Shown here piece by piece: positions 46,965 through 57,499 of a DNA stretch of 64,000 nt. The DNA is from Vicugna pacos (Eukaryota > Chordata > Mammalia > Artiodactyla > Camelidae). A program made the translations under genes and the position numbers. Location: contig NC_133015.1 of assembly GCF_048564905.1 (NCBI RefSeq), forward strand, positions 7,170,501-7,234,500, in the 5' to 3' direction. The notes under the pieces are model-generated. The model was not told where the DNA came from. It saw nothing but the letters and a program-made list of their open reading frames with translations, and searched no databases. Position 1 is the first letter of the stretch; each line of letters opens with the position of its first letter.

Positions 46965-47455
46965 CTTTAAAAAATTAAGATAAATCGACATATAACATTG
47001 TAAGTTTAAGATGTACAACGAGTTGATTTGATACACTTATATATTGCAATATGATTGCCATTGTAGCATTAGCTAAGGCGTCTATCATATCAAATGATTA
47101 CTTCCTTTTTGTGGTGAGAACATTAGAGATTCTAGTCTCCTAGCAACTCTCAAGTATGTAATACCGTATTGTTGACTATAATCATTATAGTGCATTAGAT
47201 CTCCAGAACTTACTCATCTTATAACTGGAAGTTCGTACCCTTTGACCAACATCTCCCCAGATCCCCCATCTCCCAGCCGGTAACCACCCTTCTACTCTCT
47301 GTTTCTAGGAGTTTAGGTTTTGTAGATTTCACATATAAGTGAGACCATGCAATATTTGTCTTTCTCTGTCTGATTTATCTCACTTAGCATAACACACACT
47401 GGGCACCAGTCCATGTTGTCACAAATGACAGGATTTCCTTCCTTCTCAAGGCTGC
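46965..47455 (-). mobile_element. L1 3'UTR fragment (L1MA-like), antisense
   Basis: Antisense L1 3' sequence: 'cgacatataacattgtaag', 'gtacaacgagttgatttgat', 'gtaaccacccttctactctc', 'cacatataagtgagacca', 'tctgatttatctcacttagc'. Older family than the artiodactyl-type L1s elsewhere in the window. Confidence 0.8.
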
Positions 47456-49193
47456 ACAGGACAGCCCCCCTGCTCCCCAACAAAGAGTTATCCAGTCCAA
47501 ATGTCCATAGTTCTGCCGTCGCCAACCCTTGGTGTTTACCAATCCAGACAAGATGATTTCCTTGATTTTAAGACAGCAGTTGCTGGGGCAGAGCAGCTGT
47601 GTGGCTGTGGCAACTCCAGTAAGGGGTGAAGTCAGCAGGTGCCAAGAGACTCCTCTCTCTGGCCAGAAGGCAGACCTTTGTGCCATGATTTGAGGATATG
47701 GGAGGGACTGAGGTTAAAGGAATGAAAATTTGAGATGGTCATAGCCTTTTGAGAGCACCTATAAAGCAAGCTGGGAAATTTCTGAATCAGATAATAGTAG
47801 GAGCCTTGTATTATTTTTTTTTAAAAATTTTAAACCAGTTTGTTTCTATCTCAGCCTTATCTCAGAAGAGCCCTCAGTTTTATTTTGTGAAATAACCTCC
47901 AGGAAACAACTGTTAGTTCAGGGTTTTTTTCCCAGCGTATTAAAGAGAAGAGAACACATAGCAACAAAAGAGACATTTCCATCTTTTTCTTGAATGGAAG
48001 CCCCTCTTCAGACTATTGTTGAAAAAATACATTCAGACCTCTTACTTCATACAAGCAAATAACATCTCAAGAAATTCCACTTCTAAACATTCATTTGTCA
48101 AAATCATTTTGTTTTTTAATCCTGATTCAATATAATTCAATCAAAATATATTTATGAACATGGTCATTAATAATATTAATGTGTTTAAAGACAAGTGGGA
48201 ACATGCCAGCAACAGATCATTTTTCATCTTAAAGAAGCTTAATTGGTGCAAGACAAGGGATAATCAAGAGTGAATTGCATGTGCTCCTAAAGGGGTTCCA
48301 AGATTTTCTCGGGGCTTATTTGTCAATCTAAACATTTTGTGACATGGCTGAGAAAATTAGGAACCAAACAAATTAAAAATGCATAGTTTTGATTTGAAAA
48401 TTCTTCCTAGAGTTTGCTTCTTTTTTCTTGTTTTGGAAATGAGTCTTCAGTCATATAAACTATAAGACATCTTCTCTTCAGTTACGCATTTATTTTATTC
48501 ACTGCCGGAAGAGGAATTTGGAAACAGTAAAATGAAAGTCATGGATCTACTGATTTAACATTTGTTTCCTTTCAACTGAAAGAAACAATTAGAGTGGAAG
48601 AAAAGTTTTTCTCCTGTGCTAAGTGTTTTACTTTCTCACAAATGAAATGTAGATTTGGACCCCAAAAAGGACACTTACACTGAATAAAAGTATCATACTG
48701 TACTGAGAAGGAAAAAGAAAATTTGTCTCAGGAAACTATTTACATTATATGTAAATTGAAAACACTTATTGTAGATATTGTGTAGTTTATTTCCCCAAAG
48801 CCTGCAGTCTTCTTAAAACAAAGATTTTAACCTACTTTTAGTAATTATAGACTGATGAACATAAGGCTTGCCTATAATTCATGCTGAATAATTACTTGTT
48901 GAATTGCACATTTAACATGATAAGCCAATATTTTCCTGAATATGTTCTGTTGAGAATTAGGCTCTCCAAATAGATGCTCATGAAATGTAGCTCCATGGTC
49001 CAAGAAATTTGCAAAACTACCTAGTATATTATGTTGGAAATTTCAAATTGATTCACTCAAATTACACTGTGAAAAGACACGTGGTTAGAATGTCAGCTTA
49101 GTTTAACCTGGTATATCTTAAGTTAATTTGAAAATAGAGTAATACTTTAATATAACACAAATTAATATTTCAAAGAACCAACAGAAAATCTGG
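47456..49193. other. Intergenic, mostly unclassified
   Basis: 47460-47700 may hold a decayed DNA-transposon terminus ('gagttatccagtccaaatgt'). 47700-49190 is long, AT-rich and free of any repeat I recognise, the largest apparently unique block in the intergenic half. Confidence 0.4.
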
Positions 49194-49206
49194 TAAAAAT
49201 AAGTTA

Positions 49207-50464
49207 TTGGGAGAGTTCGTCTCCTAGTCCCAGCCCCGAGTGTAACTTTTAGGACTGTGATTCAGACTCAACTGAAAATGTGAAATAATTTATGAAGCCT
49301 GCTCCAGCGATCCCTCCACCCCAAACCTCCTGCTCCAGCCCTGTTCCTGCTAAGGCAGAGGCCGCCACTGCCAGCACGCCTGTGCACACATCAACGAAGG
49401 AGCAGAGCCAGCTCAGAAGTAAGGTTCCAATTCCTCAGGCCCAGGCCATGGTCCCAACCAGGGCAGAGACAGCCTTAATGCTGGGGAGAAGCCCAGTTCC
49501 CTCAGGCCTCCCGCTCCACCTCCAATAGGGTGGCGCCTGACATTGAGCCTAGAAGACCTGGCTCACACCTGACCCCTTCCAACACCAGAACCTCCTGGCT
49601 GCCAGCAAATGCTAGGGGGAGATGCAGCCCACTCTCACTTCAGATCAAGCTCTCCCACCAAAGCGACCAGGCAGGCCCAGGCAGACGGCACAGGGATGCT
49701 CCCACACAAGGACATGCCATCAAGACCAGGATAAGTAACTGTTTCATCAGATTTCATAGGGACAAATAGAGAAAGTCAAACAAAATGAGAAGCTAGGACT
49801 ATGTTTCAAAGAATGAGAGAAAACCCCAGAAAACACCCTAATGAAACAGAGATAAATAATTTACACGCTAAAGAGTTCAAAGCACTAGTAACAAAAATGC
49901 TAACTGAACACGGGAAAAGAATAGATGAACACAATGAGAACTTCCACAGAGAACTAGAAAACATAAAAAATGAACCAGTCAGAGCCGAAGAACACAATAA
50001 CTGAGATGAAAAATACACGGGAGGGAATTAACAACAGATTAGGTGATGCAGAACAACGGATAAGTGACTTGAAAGATAAAATAGTGGAATCACTCAATCA
50101 AAAAAGTGTAACAATGAGGTATGATATCATTTCTATGTGGAATCTAAAACATGACACAAATGAATTTATTTATGAAACAGAGACATACAAAACAAATTTA
50201 TGGTTACCAGGGGAAAGGGACTGGGGAAGGATAAATTGGGAGTTTGGGATTCGCAAATACTAAATACTATATATAAAATAGATAAACAACAAGGTTCTAC
50301 TGTATAGCACAGGGAACTATATTCAATGTTTTGTAATAGCCTATAGTGAAAAAGAATCTGAAAAAAATATATATATATGTATAACTGAATCATTACGCTG
50401 AACACCAGAAACTAATGCAGCACTGTGAATTGACTGTACTTCAATTTAAGCAAAAGATACTGTC
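49207..50464 (+). mobile_element. Internally deleted L1 (5' region plus ORF1 start joined to 3'UTR)
   Basis: 5' part: GC-rich L1 5' sequence, then 'aggacatgccatcaagacca' and 'aaatgagaagctaggact', leading into a diverged ORF1 N-terminal coiled coil (MFQRMRENPRKHPNETEINN, then LHAKEFKALVTKM and HNENFHRELENIK; a stop near 50004 breaks it). At about 50105 the sequence jumps straight to the L1 3'UTR ('atcatttctatgtggaatct', 'gataaacaacaaggttctac', 'gtatagcacagggaactat'). Most of ORF1 and all of ORF2 are missing. Candidate target-site duplications 'taaaaataagtta' at 49194-49206 and 50465-50478 (one base longer) suggest that one insertion brought both parts in. Confidence 0.8.
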
Positions 50465-50478
50465 TAAAAATAAAGTTA

Positions 50479-51695
50479 AATTGAACCCACTTGGCACTAT
50501 CAAATCGAGCACCCAAGCACGTCTCAGCCCCTTAGGCAGAGGCTTACCATTTCACTTGGGGGGGCAGGGGAGTATTCATTTAGAAAACAGAATGTGTCCC
50601 CTCCTGGTTTTTACCCACCTCTTAGTCTAAGGGCTGAATGCTTTACACCTAGGATTCTTCAGGTGTCTTCAATGAAGAAAACAACAAGTGTGTTCAAAGG
50701 TCTTTCTAGGTAGAGCTTGGGTTTGGATCAAGTCAGGTATCTAGGTCTGTGGTTGCCTGTCCTGGGGCGGGTGGGGAGTGGGGGGAGGTCCCCGGAAGAA
50801 CAGGGCCAGGTCTGAACTTGTGTGTGATGAGAAGACAGTCACTGCAGTGGCGCCCCCTGCCTGCCGTGGCAAGAAGTTCATGCTCTTGATTCTCTCCTCA
50901 TTAAACAGTTCCCCATGGATTCCACTCCTTGTGGGTTGTGTGCAGATTTATGGGACAAGGTACAACTGGCCAGTTTGTCTATCATTCCTTATCAAATATT
51001 CCTCGCTCTGTTCCCTCTCTGTTTGACCTGGGTATTTTGGTTTTTTTTTTTTTTCACCTCTTCTCAGACTGTCTAGTACAGATAATTCTAAGATGTCATT
51101 AGGGTCACCTAATGTTTCACAAATATTATCCTAAGCATCTTCAAGCTTAAAACATGGTACAATTTGAATTACTAGCAAAACAGTAATTACTCATAGCTGG
51201 GATTTGGGGCTTCCTACATGGATTGTGGTGCCCTCATCTGGACACCTGAGCAAATCACATCAGACATCAACCCAACACATTCCATGGCCCACCCCTCCCA
51301 CTCCCCACCCCACACCACTCCCAGCCCAAGCAAAAATGGCCCTGTCCTTAAAAACCTGATGCTCTGGGTTAAGAGACAGCACATACACGGGTAAGTTTCG
51401 GCATTTTAAAAGACGATGTTAGAGTTGCATAGAATTTTTTGCAAAGCAGTAACCGTGAACAGATTTCTGGAAGTGTGTTATGAAGGTTCAATAATTGTTG
51501 GAGGACAACTAAGAAATAAACCTTCAAATTGGGTTTATCCTGTAAAAGTCTGGAATAAATGGCTTCTGAAAATTAACCATATTGTGTCTCATTTGTTAGT
51601 CATGTCTCTGAATGCAAAGCCGTGGCTTTAAATGACCCCAGTATTTTGCTGATAAATTTTAAAAGGACTGGACCGTGCAAAAACATTTATGACAT
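50479..51695. other. Intergenic, nothing recognised
   Basis: No gene or classifiable repeat. T-rich tract at 51038-51054. Confidence 0.4.
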
Positions 51696-51699
51696 TTTG

Positions 51700-51860
51700 T
51701 AAAAGAAGGTCTGGGTTCAAGTTTGGCTTCTCCCAGTTACTGCCTAGCTGCCTTAGTCTCTCTGAAATTTTGTTTTGTTCATCTCTAAAAAAAATATATC
51801 CTTCTTCACATAAGAGGATATTTCAAAAGCACTTTGTGACAGTAAGAAAATGCTAGTTCG
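51700..51860 (+). mobile_element. MIR SINE
   Basis: 'aggtctgggttcaagtttgg', 'tagctgccttagtctctctg', 'tgttcatctctaaaa' and 'aaaagcactttgtgac' in MIR order. Confidence 0.5.
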
Positions 51861-52104
51861 CGCCCACAGGGAATTTTTCAATGTCTAGGGCCGACTTTTA
51901 CTTTTTAATCATGACTTAAAGAAACATATTTCATTCTAAAACTTCTTGAGTAAGTTGGGCTTTGTGAGTGAGCTGTCATGGCTTAGAACTGTCCACTCAG
52001 ACTTGAAGTTAGCACTTCCCTGGGTCTGCCGTCTCCGGCATGGTCTCCTTAATCTGATGGAGGCGTAGTTTAAAGAAGGCAGACTCTGTAAGAGGTACAA
52101 ACGA

Positions 52105-52320
52105 TCAGGTATAAAAATAAGCTACAAGGATGTGCTGTACAACATGGAGAATGCAGCCAATATTTTATAATAACTATAAATGGAGTAGAACCTTCAAAGA
52201 CTGTGAATTACTATATTGTATACCTGTAACATAAAAGTGTACATCGACTATACTTCAATTAAAAATATGATAGTGTAAAATAAATACATAAATAAATTAA
52301 AATTGTTAAAAATTAAAAAA
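52105..52320 (+). mobile_element. L1 3' end fragment
   Basis: 'aaggatgtgctgtacaacat', 'agccaatattttataataac', 'tactatattgtatacctgta' and 'atcgactatacttcaattaa' then an A/T-rich tail: the last 200 bases or so of an artiodactyl-type L1. Confidence 0.85.
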
Positions 52321-52338
52321 ATAGAAGGCAGAAGTCAA

Positions 52339-52419
52339 GGGGAGGGTGTAGCTCAGTGATAGAGTGTGTGCCTAGCGTGCACAAGGTCCTGGGTTCAATC
52401 CCTAGTACCTCCTGTAAAA

Positions 52420-52472
<53 letters not shown>

Positions 52473-52548
52473 CATATATATATGTAAACCTAATTACCTC
52501 CCCTCCAAAGAGCAACAACAAAAAGCTAAGAAAAAAAAAGGAAAAAGC
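52339..52548 (+). mobile_element. Camelid tRNA-derived SINE with internal TA microsatellite
   Basis: Head 'ggggagggtgtagctcagtg', B box 'gtcctgggttcaatcccta', then the A-rich linker has become A12 followed by about 58 bp of (TA)n with CATA interruptions (52428-52485), then 'gtaaacctaattacctccc' and an A-rich tail. Confidence 0.92.
52428..52485. repeat. (TA)n microsatellite inside a SINE
   Basis: Alternating TA with two CATA interruptions. Self-complementary, likely length-polymorphic. Confidence 0.93.
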
Positions 52549-53059
52549 TAAACAAAGAAGGAGGAACTCTAGCCTTTGTGCCCTTTTGGTGCTAAGTCCA
52601 TACCAGAGAAGAAACGGAGACAAAACTGATGTCACCCGCTCCCTTCAGAACATCACCGAATCAGACTGCTTCTTGCTCTAGATGTCAGCTCCTGCGGCCC
52701 CAGGGTTTAATGCTGTGCGCCTCCCTTTGGCCTCATCAGTGTTTAATCTGGCCGCAGTCCAGAACCACACAACAAACCACGATGGCTAAAACCTGTCTGA
52801 CAACCATCTTGGTTTCAACCCAAAGCCTCTTATGTTCAATCAAAATTTTAAACACCAGTAAGTTTTAGAATCTTTGCTACAATAATAGTAGAGGAAAAAA
52901 ATTACTTAATGCAATTCCATTTTTTTGCCAGTAGGTATATGATAACTAACATATCCACCCAACTTTTGGAACTTAGTTGTAGACCCGTATGTCATGTAGA
53001 ATATTTTCCCATTTCTGAAGGACTTGCATACACACTATCATGGTTTGATTCTTTCAGGA

Positions 53060-53180
53060 AGTGTAGGAGATGATTACTCCGTTTTAGAGATTTGCAACTG
53101 AGAACAATTGAGTTGCTTACGCTCTCACAGCCACTAAAGGTAGACTGAGACTAAAACAAATCCAAATTCTGCCACATTTC
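53060..53180 (-). mobile_element. MIR fragment, antisense
   Basis: 'ttactccgttttagagattt', 'gcaactgagaacaattgag', 'tgcttacgctctcacagcc' match antisense MIR core. 52549-53059 before it holds nothing recognised. Confidence 0.45.
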
Positions 53181-53389
53181 CATCAAACTTCAAGGGGCGT
53201 CGAAATGAGAATAAAAGGTTCTCAGAGAAGACATATGATCCACTTATGAAGTGGGATCAAATGACTTGTGCTGGGGAGGGTGGCCAGGACACCCCCTTCC
53301 CCTGCAACTTGGCTCTTCCGTCACAGTAAAACCCTGAAGACATGCAGCCTAGTGTCAGTTTGCCCAGGAGGATTACTTTATTGCATTTT

Positions 53390-53512
53390 TTGTTTTTCGG
53401 GGAGGGAGGTAATTAGGTCTATTTGCTTATTTAAATGGAAGTACCAGGGATTGAACCCAGGACCCCATGTGCGCTAAGCACACGCTCTACCACTGAGCTA
53501 TCCCCTCCCGTC
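53390..53512 (-). mobile_element. Camelid tRNA-derived SINE, antisense
   Basis: 'ggagggaggtaattaggtc', 'accagggattgaacccagg' (antisense B box) and 'ctctaccactgagctatccc' (antisense A box). Confidence 0.92.
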
Positions 53513-53559
53513 TCCATCGTGGTGGACTAGCACTGCTTTCTTCAGGAAGAAGCCCAACA

Positions 53560-53760
53560 GACGGGTAAGAGGATGGGCTTTAATGTCACGGTGCTCTTGT
53601 CCTGGCTCTGCCACCTGCTAGCTCATGCGCTAGAGGAAAAGCCACCTAAACCCTCAAAGTCTGTGTTTCTGAAAAACACTAAGAAGATCAAATGGGATAA
53701 TGATCTTAATTAAACCTGACCCAAGGTCGGCTGTAGAGCACTTGAGGGACACGGGCGAAC
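53560..53760 (+). mobile_element. MIR SINE
   Basis: 'tcctggctctgccacctgc', 'tagctcatgcgctagaggaa', 'aagatcaaatgggataatg' and a degraded tail. Confidence 0.5.
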
Positions 53761-55250
53761 TGGAAGATGGGGTGGAAAGAAGTCTTCAACGTCGGGCAGG
53801 GATCGCTGATGGTCTGGGTTTGCAATGTCGTATCCCTCCGTCTGAACACAAGCCTCGATGCGTTTTGTTTGGCTGATGGAGAGATGGCCCACCTAGTATC
53901 TACCATGTAAAACAACTTTTCTGAGGCCAATAAAATAAAGCCAGGAATTCCTTGACTCTGATTGCAAGGTGATGTGCATTTAAATTTTTTTTCAATTTGC
54001 TAGTTTAGGATTTCATTCCAGCATCTTCTCATAAGTTTGGAGGAATGGTGGGTCTCAGCACAGGTACAGTGTGAGAGAGAGAAAAAATAGGAGAAAACAG
54101 TGGGATAATTATTGACAAATTGGTTGTTTCTTCATTACTTGCATTTGGTCTTCTTTGTTGGAAGTCTTTGTGTCATTGTACCAGGAGACATGGTTGCAGC
54201 CGCAGGTAAATACAGCTGAGGGCGTGGCGAGAAAAGATTTTGCTGGGAAAATATTTTTTATGATTTTTTTTTCTTCTCAAAATGAATTCAAGAAAAAGAT
54301 TGTGACTTGGCTGGGAATGAGCATGGAGGGAAGGAAAGCATAAATATATAAACAGAGGGCATCATTTTTCCACATAGTGATGCCTGAAGCTTACATTCCT
54401 ACAAAGAACTGTTTATGCTACACAAGGAGTCCTTTCCACTTGGGAATGATGGTTCAGTATTTCAGAAATTAAACTGCTTCCTCCTGGACCAGATGGTAGA
54501 GATGTATCACCTCATGCCACAGACAAATTATAACCCTTTAAAAGACCTTGTGACCTGAACGTCTCCTCGGGGCAGGTATCGGTGGTGTTGCAATACTCAC
54601 CCAGACTTTTCTTTAACGCTCAGAAACAGAGCATCAGATGCTGGAAATTTTCTACAAAGAGTATGTCCTATATTATCAGGCAAGACTTATCTTTTGGGGG
54701 CCTGAGGAAAGGGTAGGTCAAAGACCCCCATCTTTCTTTTATTATATTGTAGAAAGCAAGCCAGTTGGTAAGAGAGAGAAGCCACCCGGCAAAGCAGGTG
54801 AGGAAAGAGCTCCTTCTCACTCTATCATCGCTGGCCCGGTTGGAACCAGATCTCTTACCATCCTGGCCGAGGAGAAGGAAGTTGCGTCCTAGATCCACAG
54901 ATGAGAAGGAGAGGACACGAGGTCTGCTCTGGCTCATCCCATAGCTGGGTCAGTGGAGTTCCCAAGACACCACTCTACAGGGGGCATAAAACATCACTGG
55001 GGACATTATGGGATGGAGACCATTTCATCACTGGAATTCCTTCCAGGGAAAGAGCTGTTAAGGGTTGAGGGGGATACTTTGGTAAGCTGCTTGGAATGGG
55101 GGGTGGTGTGGGTGGGTGGGGGGAAAGACTCCAAGGGGAAATGCTCAAGGAACAAGATACGGTTGCCAACCTGCCTTCTACGGAGAAGTGACTCGCTGAG
55201 TAGGGCACACAAGTTTGGAGCTGGAGTAAAATTGTAAGGACATTAGAGAT
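53761..55250. other. Intergenic, nothing recognised
   Basis: No identifiable gene or repeat. Small frames on both strands overlap each other. Confidence 0.4.
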
Positions 55251-55288
55251 GGGTTAGGGTTAGTGTTAGGGTTAGGGTTAGGGTTAGG
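55251..55288 (+). repeat. Short interstitial telomeric repeat
   Basis: About six TTAGGG hexamers in one run with a single variant (TTAGTG), bounded by unique DNA. G-rich on the + strand, as in the large array at 19.4-20.6 kb. Confidence 0.95.
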
Positions 55289-56540
55289 AGGCTCCATATG
55301 CCACCAAAGGTCCTCTTCCTCTGTCTTCCCCAGTAACCATTCACTTAGCCTCTATCCGCTTAAATGCCAAAGATCCCTTGGCCGTGTGACCCCTGGGGGC
55401 AGGTGAGTCTCGGGTGGCCATGGCTGCCGTGGCTGGGGCAGGCTCAGTGTGCTGCAGGGAAGGTGAAGGAAGGGACCTCCAGCAACTGGGGACCTGGTTT
55501 TCCCAACGTCCACTGTTACCCCTCTTAGAGCTTCAAGTAGCTCAAAACCCAAGCTGCAGGATGAGTTGGCAGAACCCTTCTTCCAGCCACTGTGCACCCT
55601 CTCGGGTACGGGCGGGAGAGGCTCCCTCCCCTCTCCCCCATACTCCATCCATCCCCATGTGTGAGGAGGGCTGAGAGGGGCGCACCCTCAGTGTCCTTAC
55701 TGCTGGGCTGGCCGGTCCTCCTCTCTCTCCTCTCTGGGGGAGGAATCTAGCATCCCGCCCCCCCTTTTCAGAACACTGGGTAGAGTAGCAGACGCAGGTC
55801 ACAGAAACCAGTTCTCTACCCGCCAATAGTGCTGTTCATGCAGTGCTGCTGTCCATCTGGCCTAGAGGGAACTCGGGTAATTGTGTTCCGGGTGCTCCAG
55901 TGGCCTCTCACCCACCTGGCTTCTCAGACTCCCCCGGCTGAGTGGCCCGTGCTGACTCCCCAGGCCTCCTGCTGGGCAGATCCTCAGCTGTGGGTACCGG
56001 GGTGTGGCTTTCAGGGCTCAGGACTGAGAGCAGAGAACAGGGAATGTTTATCTGATTAGGCCAGGATGAGATTTAAAAACCAAATATAAATGATGTTAGC
56101 ATAAACCATTTTTCTTATAATAAATGTCTTATTTTATCCTTTGGCTAATAAAAGCCTTGCTGTAGAAAACCAAATGGAAAATATAATCCTATTTTGGGGG
56201 AAAAAAAAAACCCAACTTAACGTTTTTAACCCAGAGGTCAGCTAAGACCTCCCTGTAGTTTGAGAAAACAAAGATTTTAATTGATTCCAGACTAAAGTAA
56301 ACTAACTGCTACTTCTATAGCTTTCTTTCAGAAAGCTAATCTAATCTTACAATAATGTGTAACGGGGCTCAGATCAATTTCCATCTATATAGCCATGTTG
56401 AATTCGGGGCACCACACTTTAAGAAAATCTTTGAAAATTTGAGGCATATTCAGAGATGTCAAAAACGTCACGGGATAGGAAACCATGTTAAAGAAGGCTC
56501 AGGAATGAATTACCTTCTTCCTAAAAAAATAACAGACTTC
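55289..56540. other. Intergenic, GC-rich first half
   Basis: 55380-56030 is GC-rich without dense CpG and without a recognisable exon. Several overlapping frames on both strands indicate composition, not genes. Confidence 0.4.
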
Positions 56541-56554
56541 AAGAAGTATTAGCT

Positions 56555-57239
56555 ATGAACATTGGGGTGCAGGTGTCATCCTGAAGTAGGGTTCCTTCTG
56601 GATACAAGCCCAGGAGTGGGATTCCTGGGTCATATGGTAAGTCTATTCCTAGTCTTTTGAGGAATCTCCACACTGTTTTCCACAGTGGCTGCACCAAACT
56701 GCATTCCCACCAGCAGTGTAGGAGGGTTCCCCTTTCTCCACAGCCTCTCCAGCATTTGTCATTTGTGAATTTTTGAATGACGGCCATTCTGGCTGGTGTG
56801 AGGTGATACCTCATTGTAGTTTTGATTTGCATTTCTCTGATAATTAGTGATATTGAGCATTTTTTCATGTGCTTTTTGATCATTTGTATGTCTTCCTTGG
56901 AGAATTGCTTGTTTAGGTCTTCTGCCCATTTTTGGATTGGGTTGTTTATTTTTTTCTTATTGAGTCGTATGAGCTGCTTATATATTCTACGGACTTGTGG
57001 TTACCAGGGGGGTGGAGGGTGGGAAGGGATAGACTGGGATTTCAAAATTGTGGAATAGATAAACAAGATTACACTGTATAGCACAGGGAAATATACACAA
57101 AATGTTATGATAACTCACAGAGAAAAAAATGTGACAATGAGTGTGTATATGTCCATGAATGACTGAAAAATTGTGCTGAACACTGGAATTTGACACAACA
57201 TTGTAAAATGATTATAAATCAATAAAAAATCTTAAAAAA
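56555..57239 (+). mobile_element. 5'-inverted (twin-primed) L1 insertion with target-site duplication
   Basis: 56555-56990 is antisense L1 ORF2. The minus strand still encodes the conserved [17 protein letters not shown] and [20 protein letters not shown] segments. At about 56990 it switches to sense L1 3'UTR ('ggttaccaggggggtggagg', 'cactgtatagcacagggaa', 'gaacactggaatttgacac') ending in an A-rich tail. The whole is flanked by a perfect 14-bp direct repeat 'aagaagtattagct' at 56541-56554 and 57240-57253. The intact duplication and readable ORF2 suggest a fairly recent insertion. Confidence 0.93.
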
Positions 57240-57316
57240 AAGAAGTATTAGCTGTCTTAAAATATTTGGATGGCAACTAGATTTTTTTTTTGTCCATATT
57301 GGGAAAGCATAATTCT

Positions 57317-57484
57317 TTTTTTTAAATGGCTTTGGGCTTGTTTTGTTTTGTTTTTCCAGGGGGAGGTAACTAGGTTTATTTATTTATTACTGTTTTTTAA
57401 TTCAACTGGAGGTACTGGGGATCGAACCCATGACCTCGTGCGTGCTAGGCATGCACTCTACCAATGAGCTGTACCCTCACCCCA
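57317..57484 (-). mobile_element. Camelid tRNA-derived SINE, antisense, with perfect target-site duplication
   Basis: Antisense head 'ggggatcgaacccatgacc' and 'ctctaccaatgagctgtacc', T-rich reversed tail at the start. Flanked by the perfect 15-bp direct repeat 'ggaaagcataattct' at 57302-57316 and 57485-57499. Confidence 0.94.
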
Positions 57485-57499
57485 GGAAAGCATAATTCT

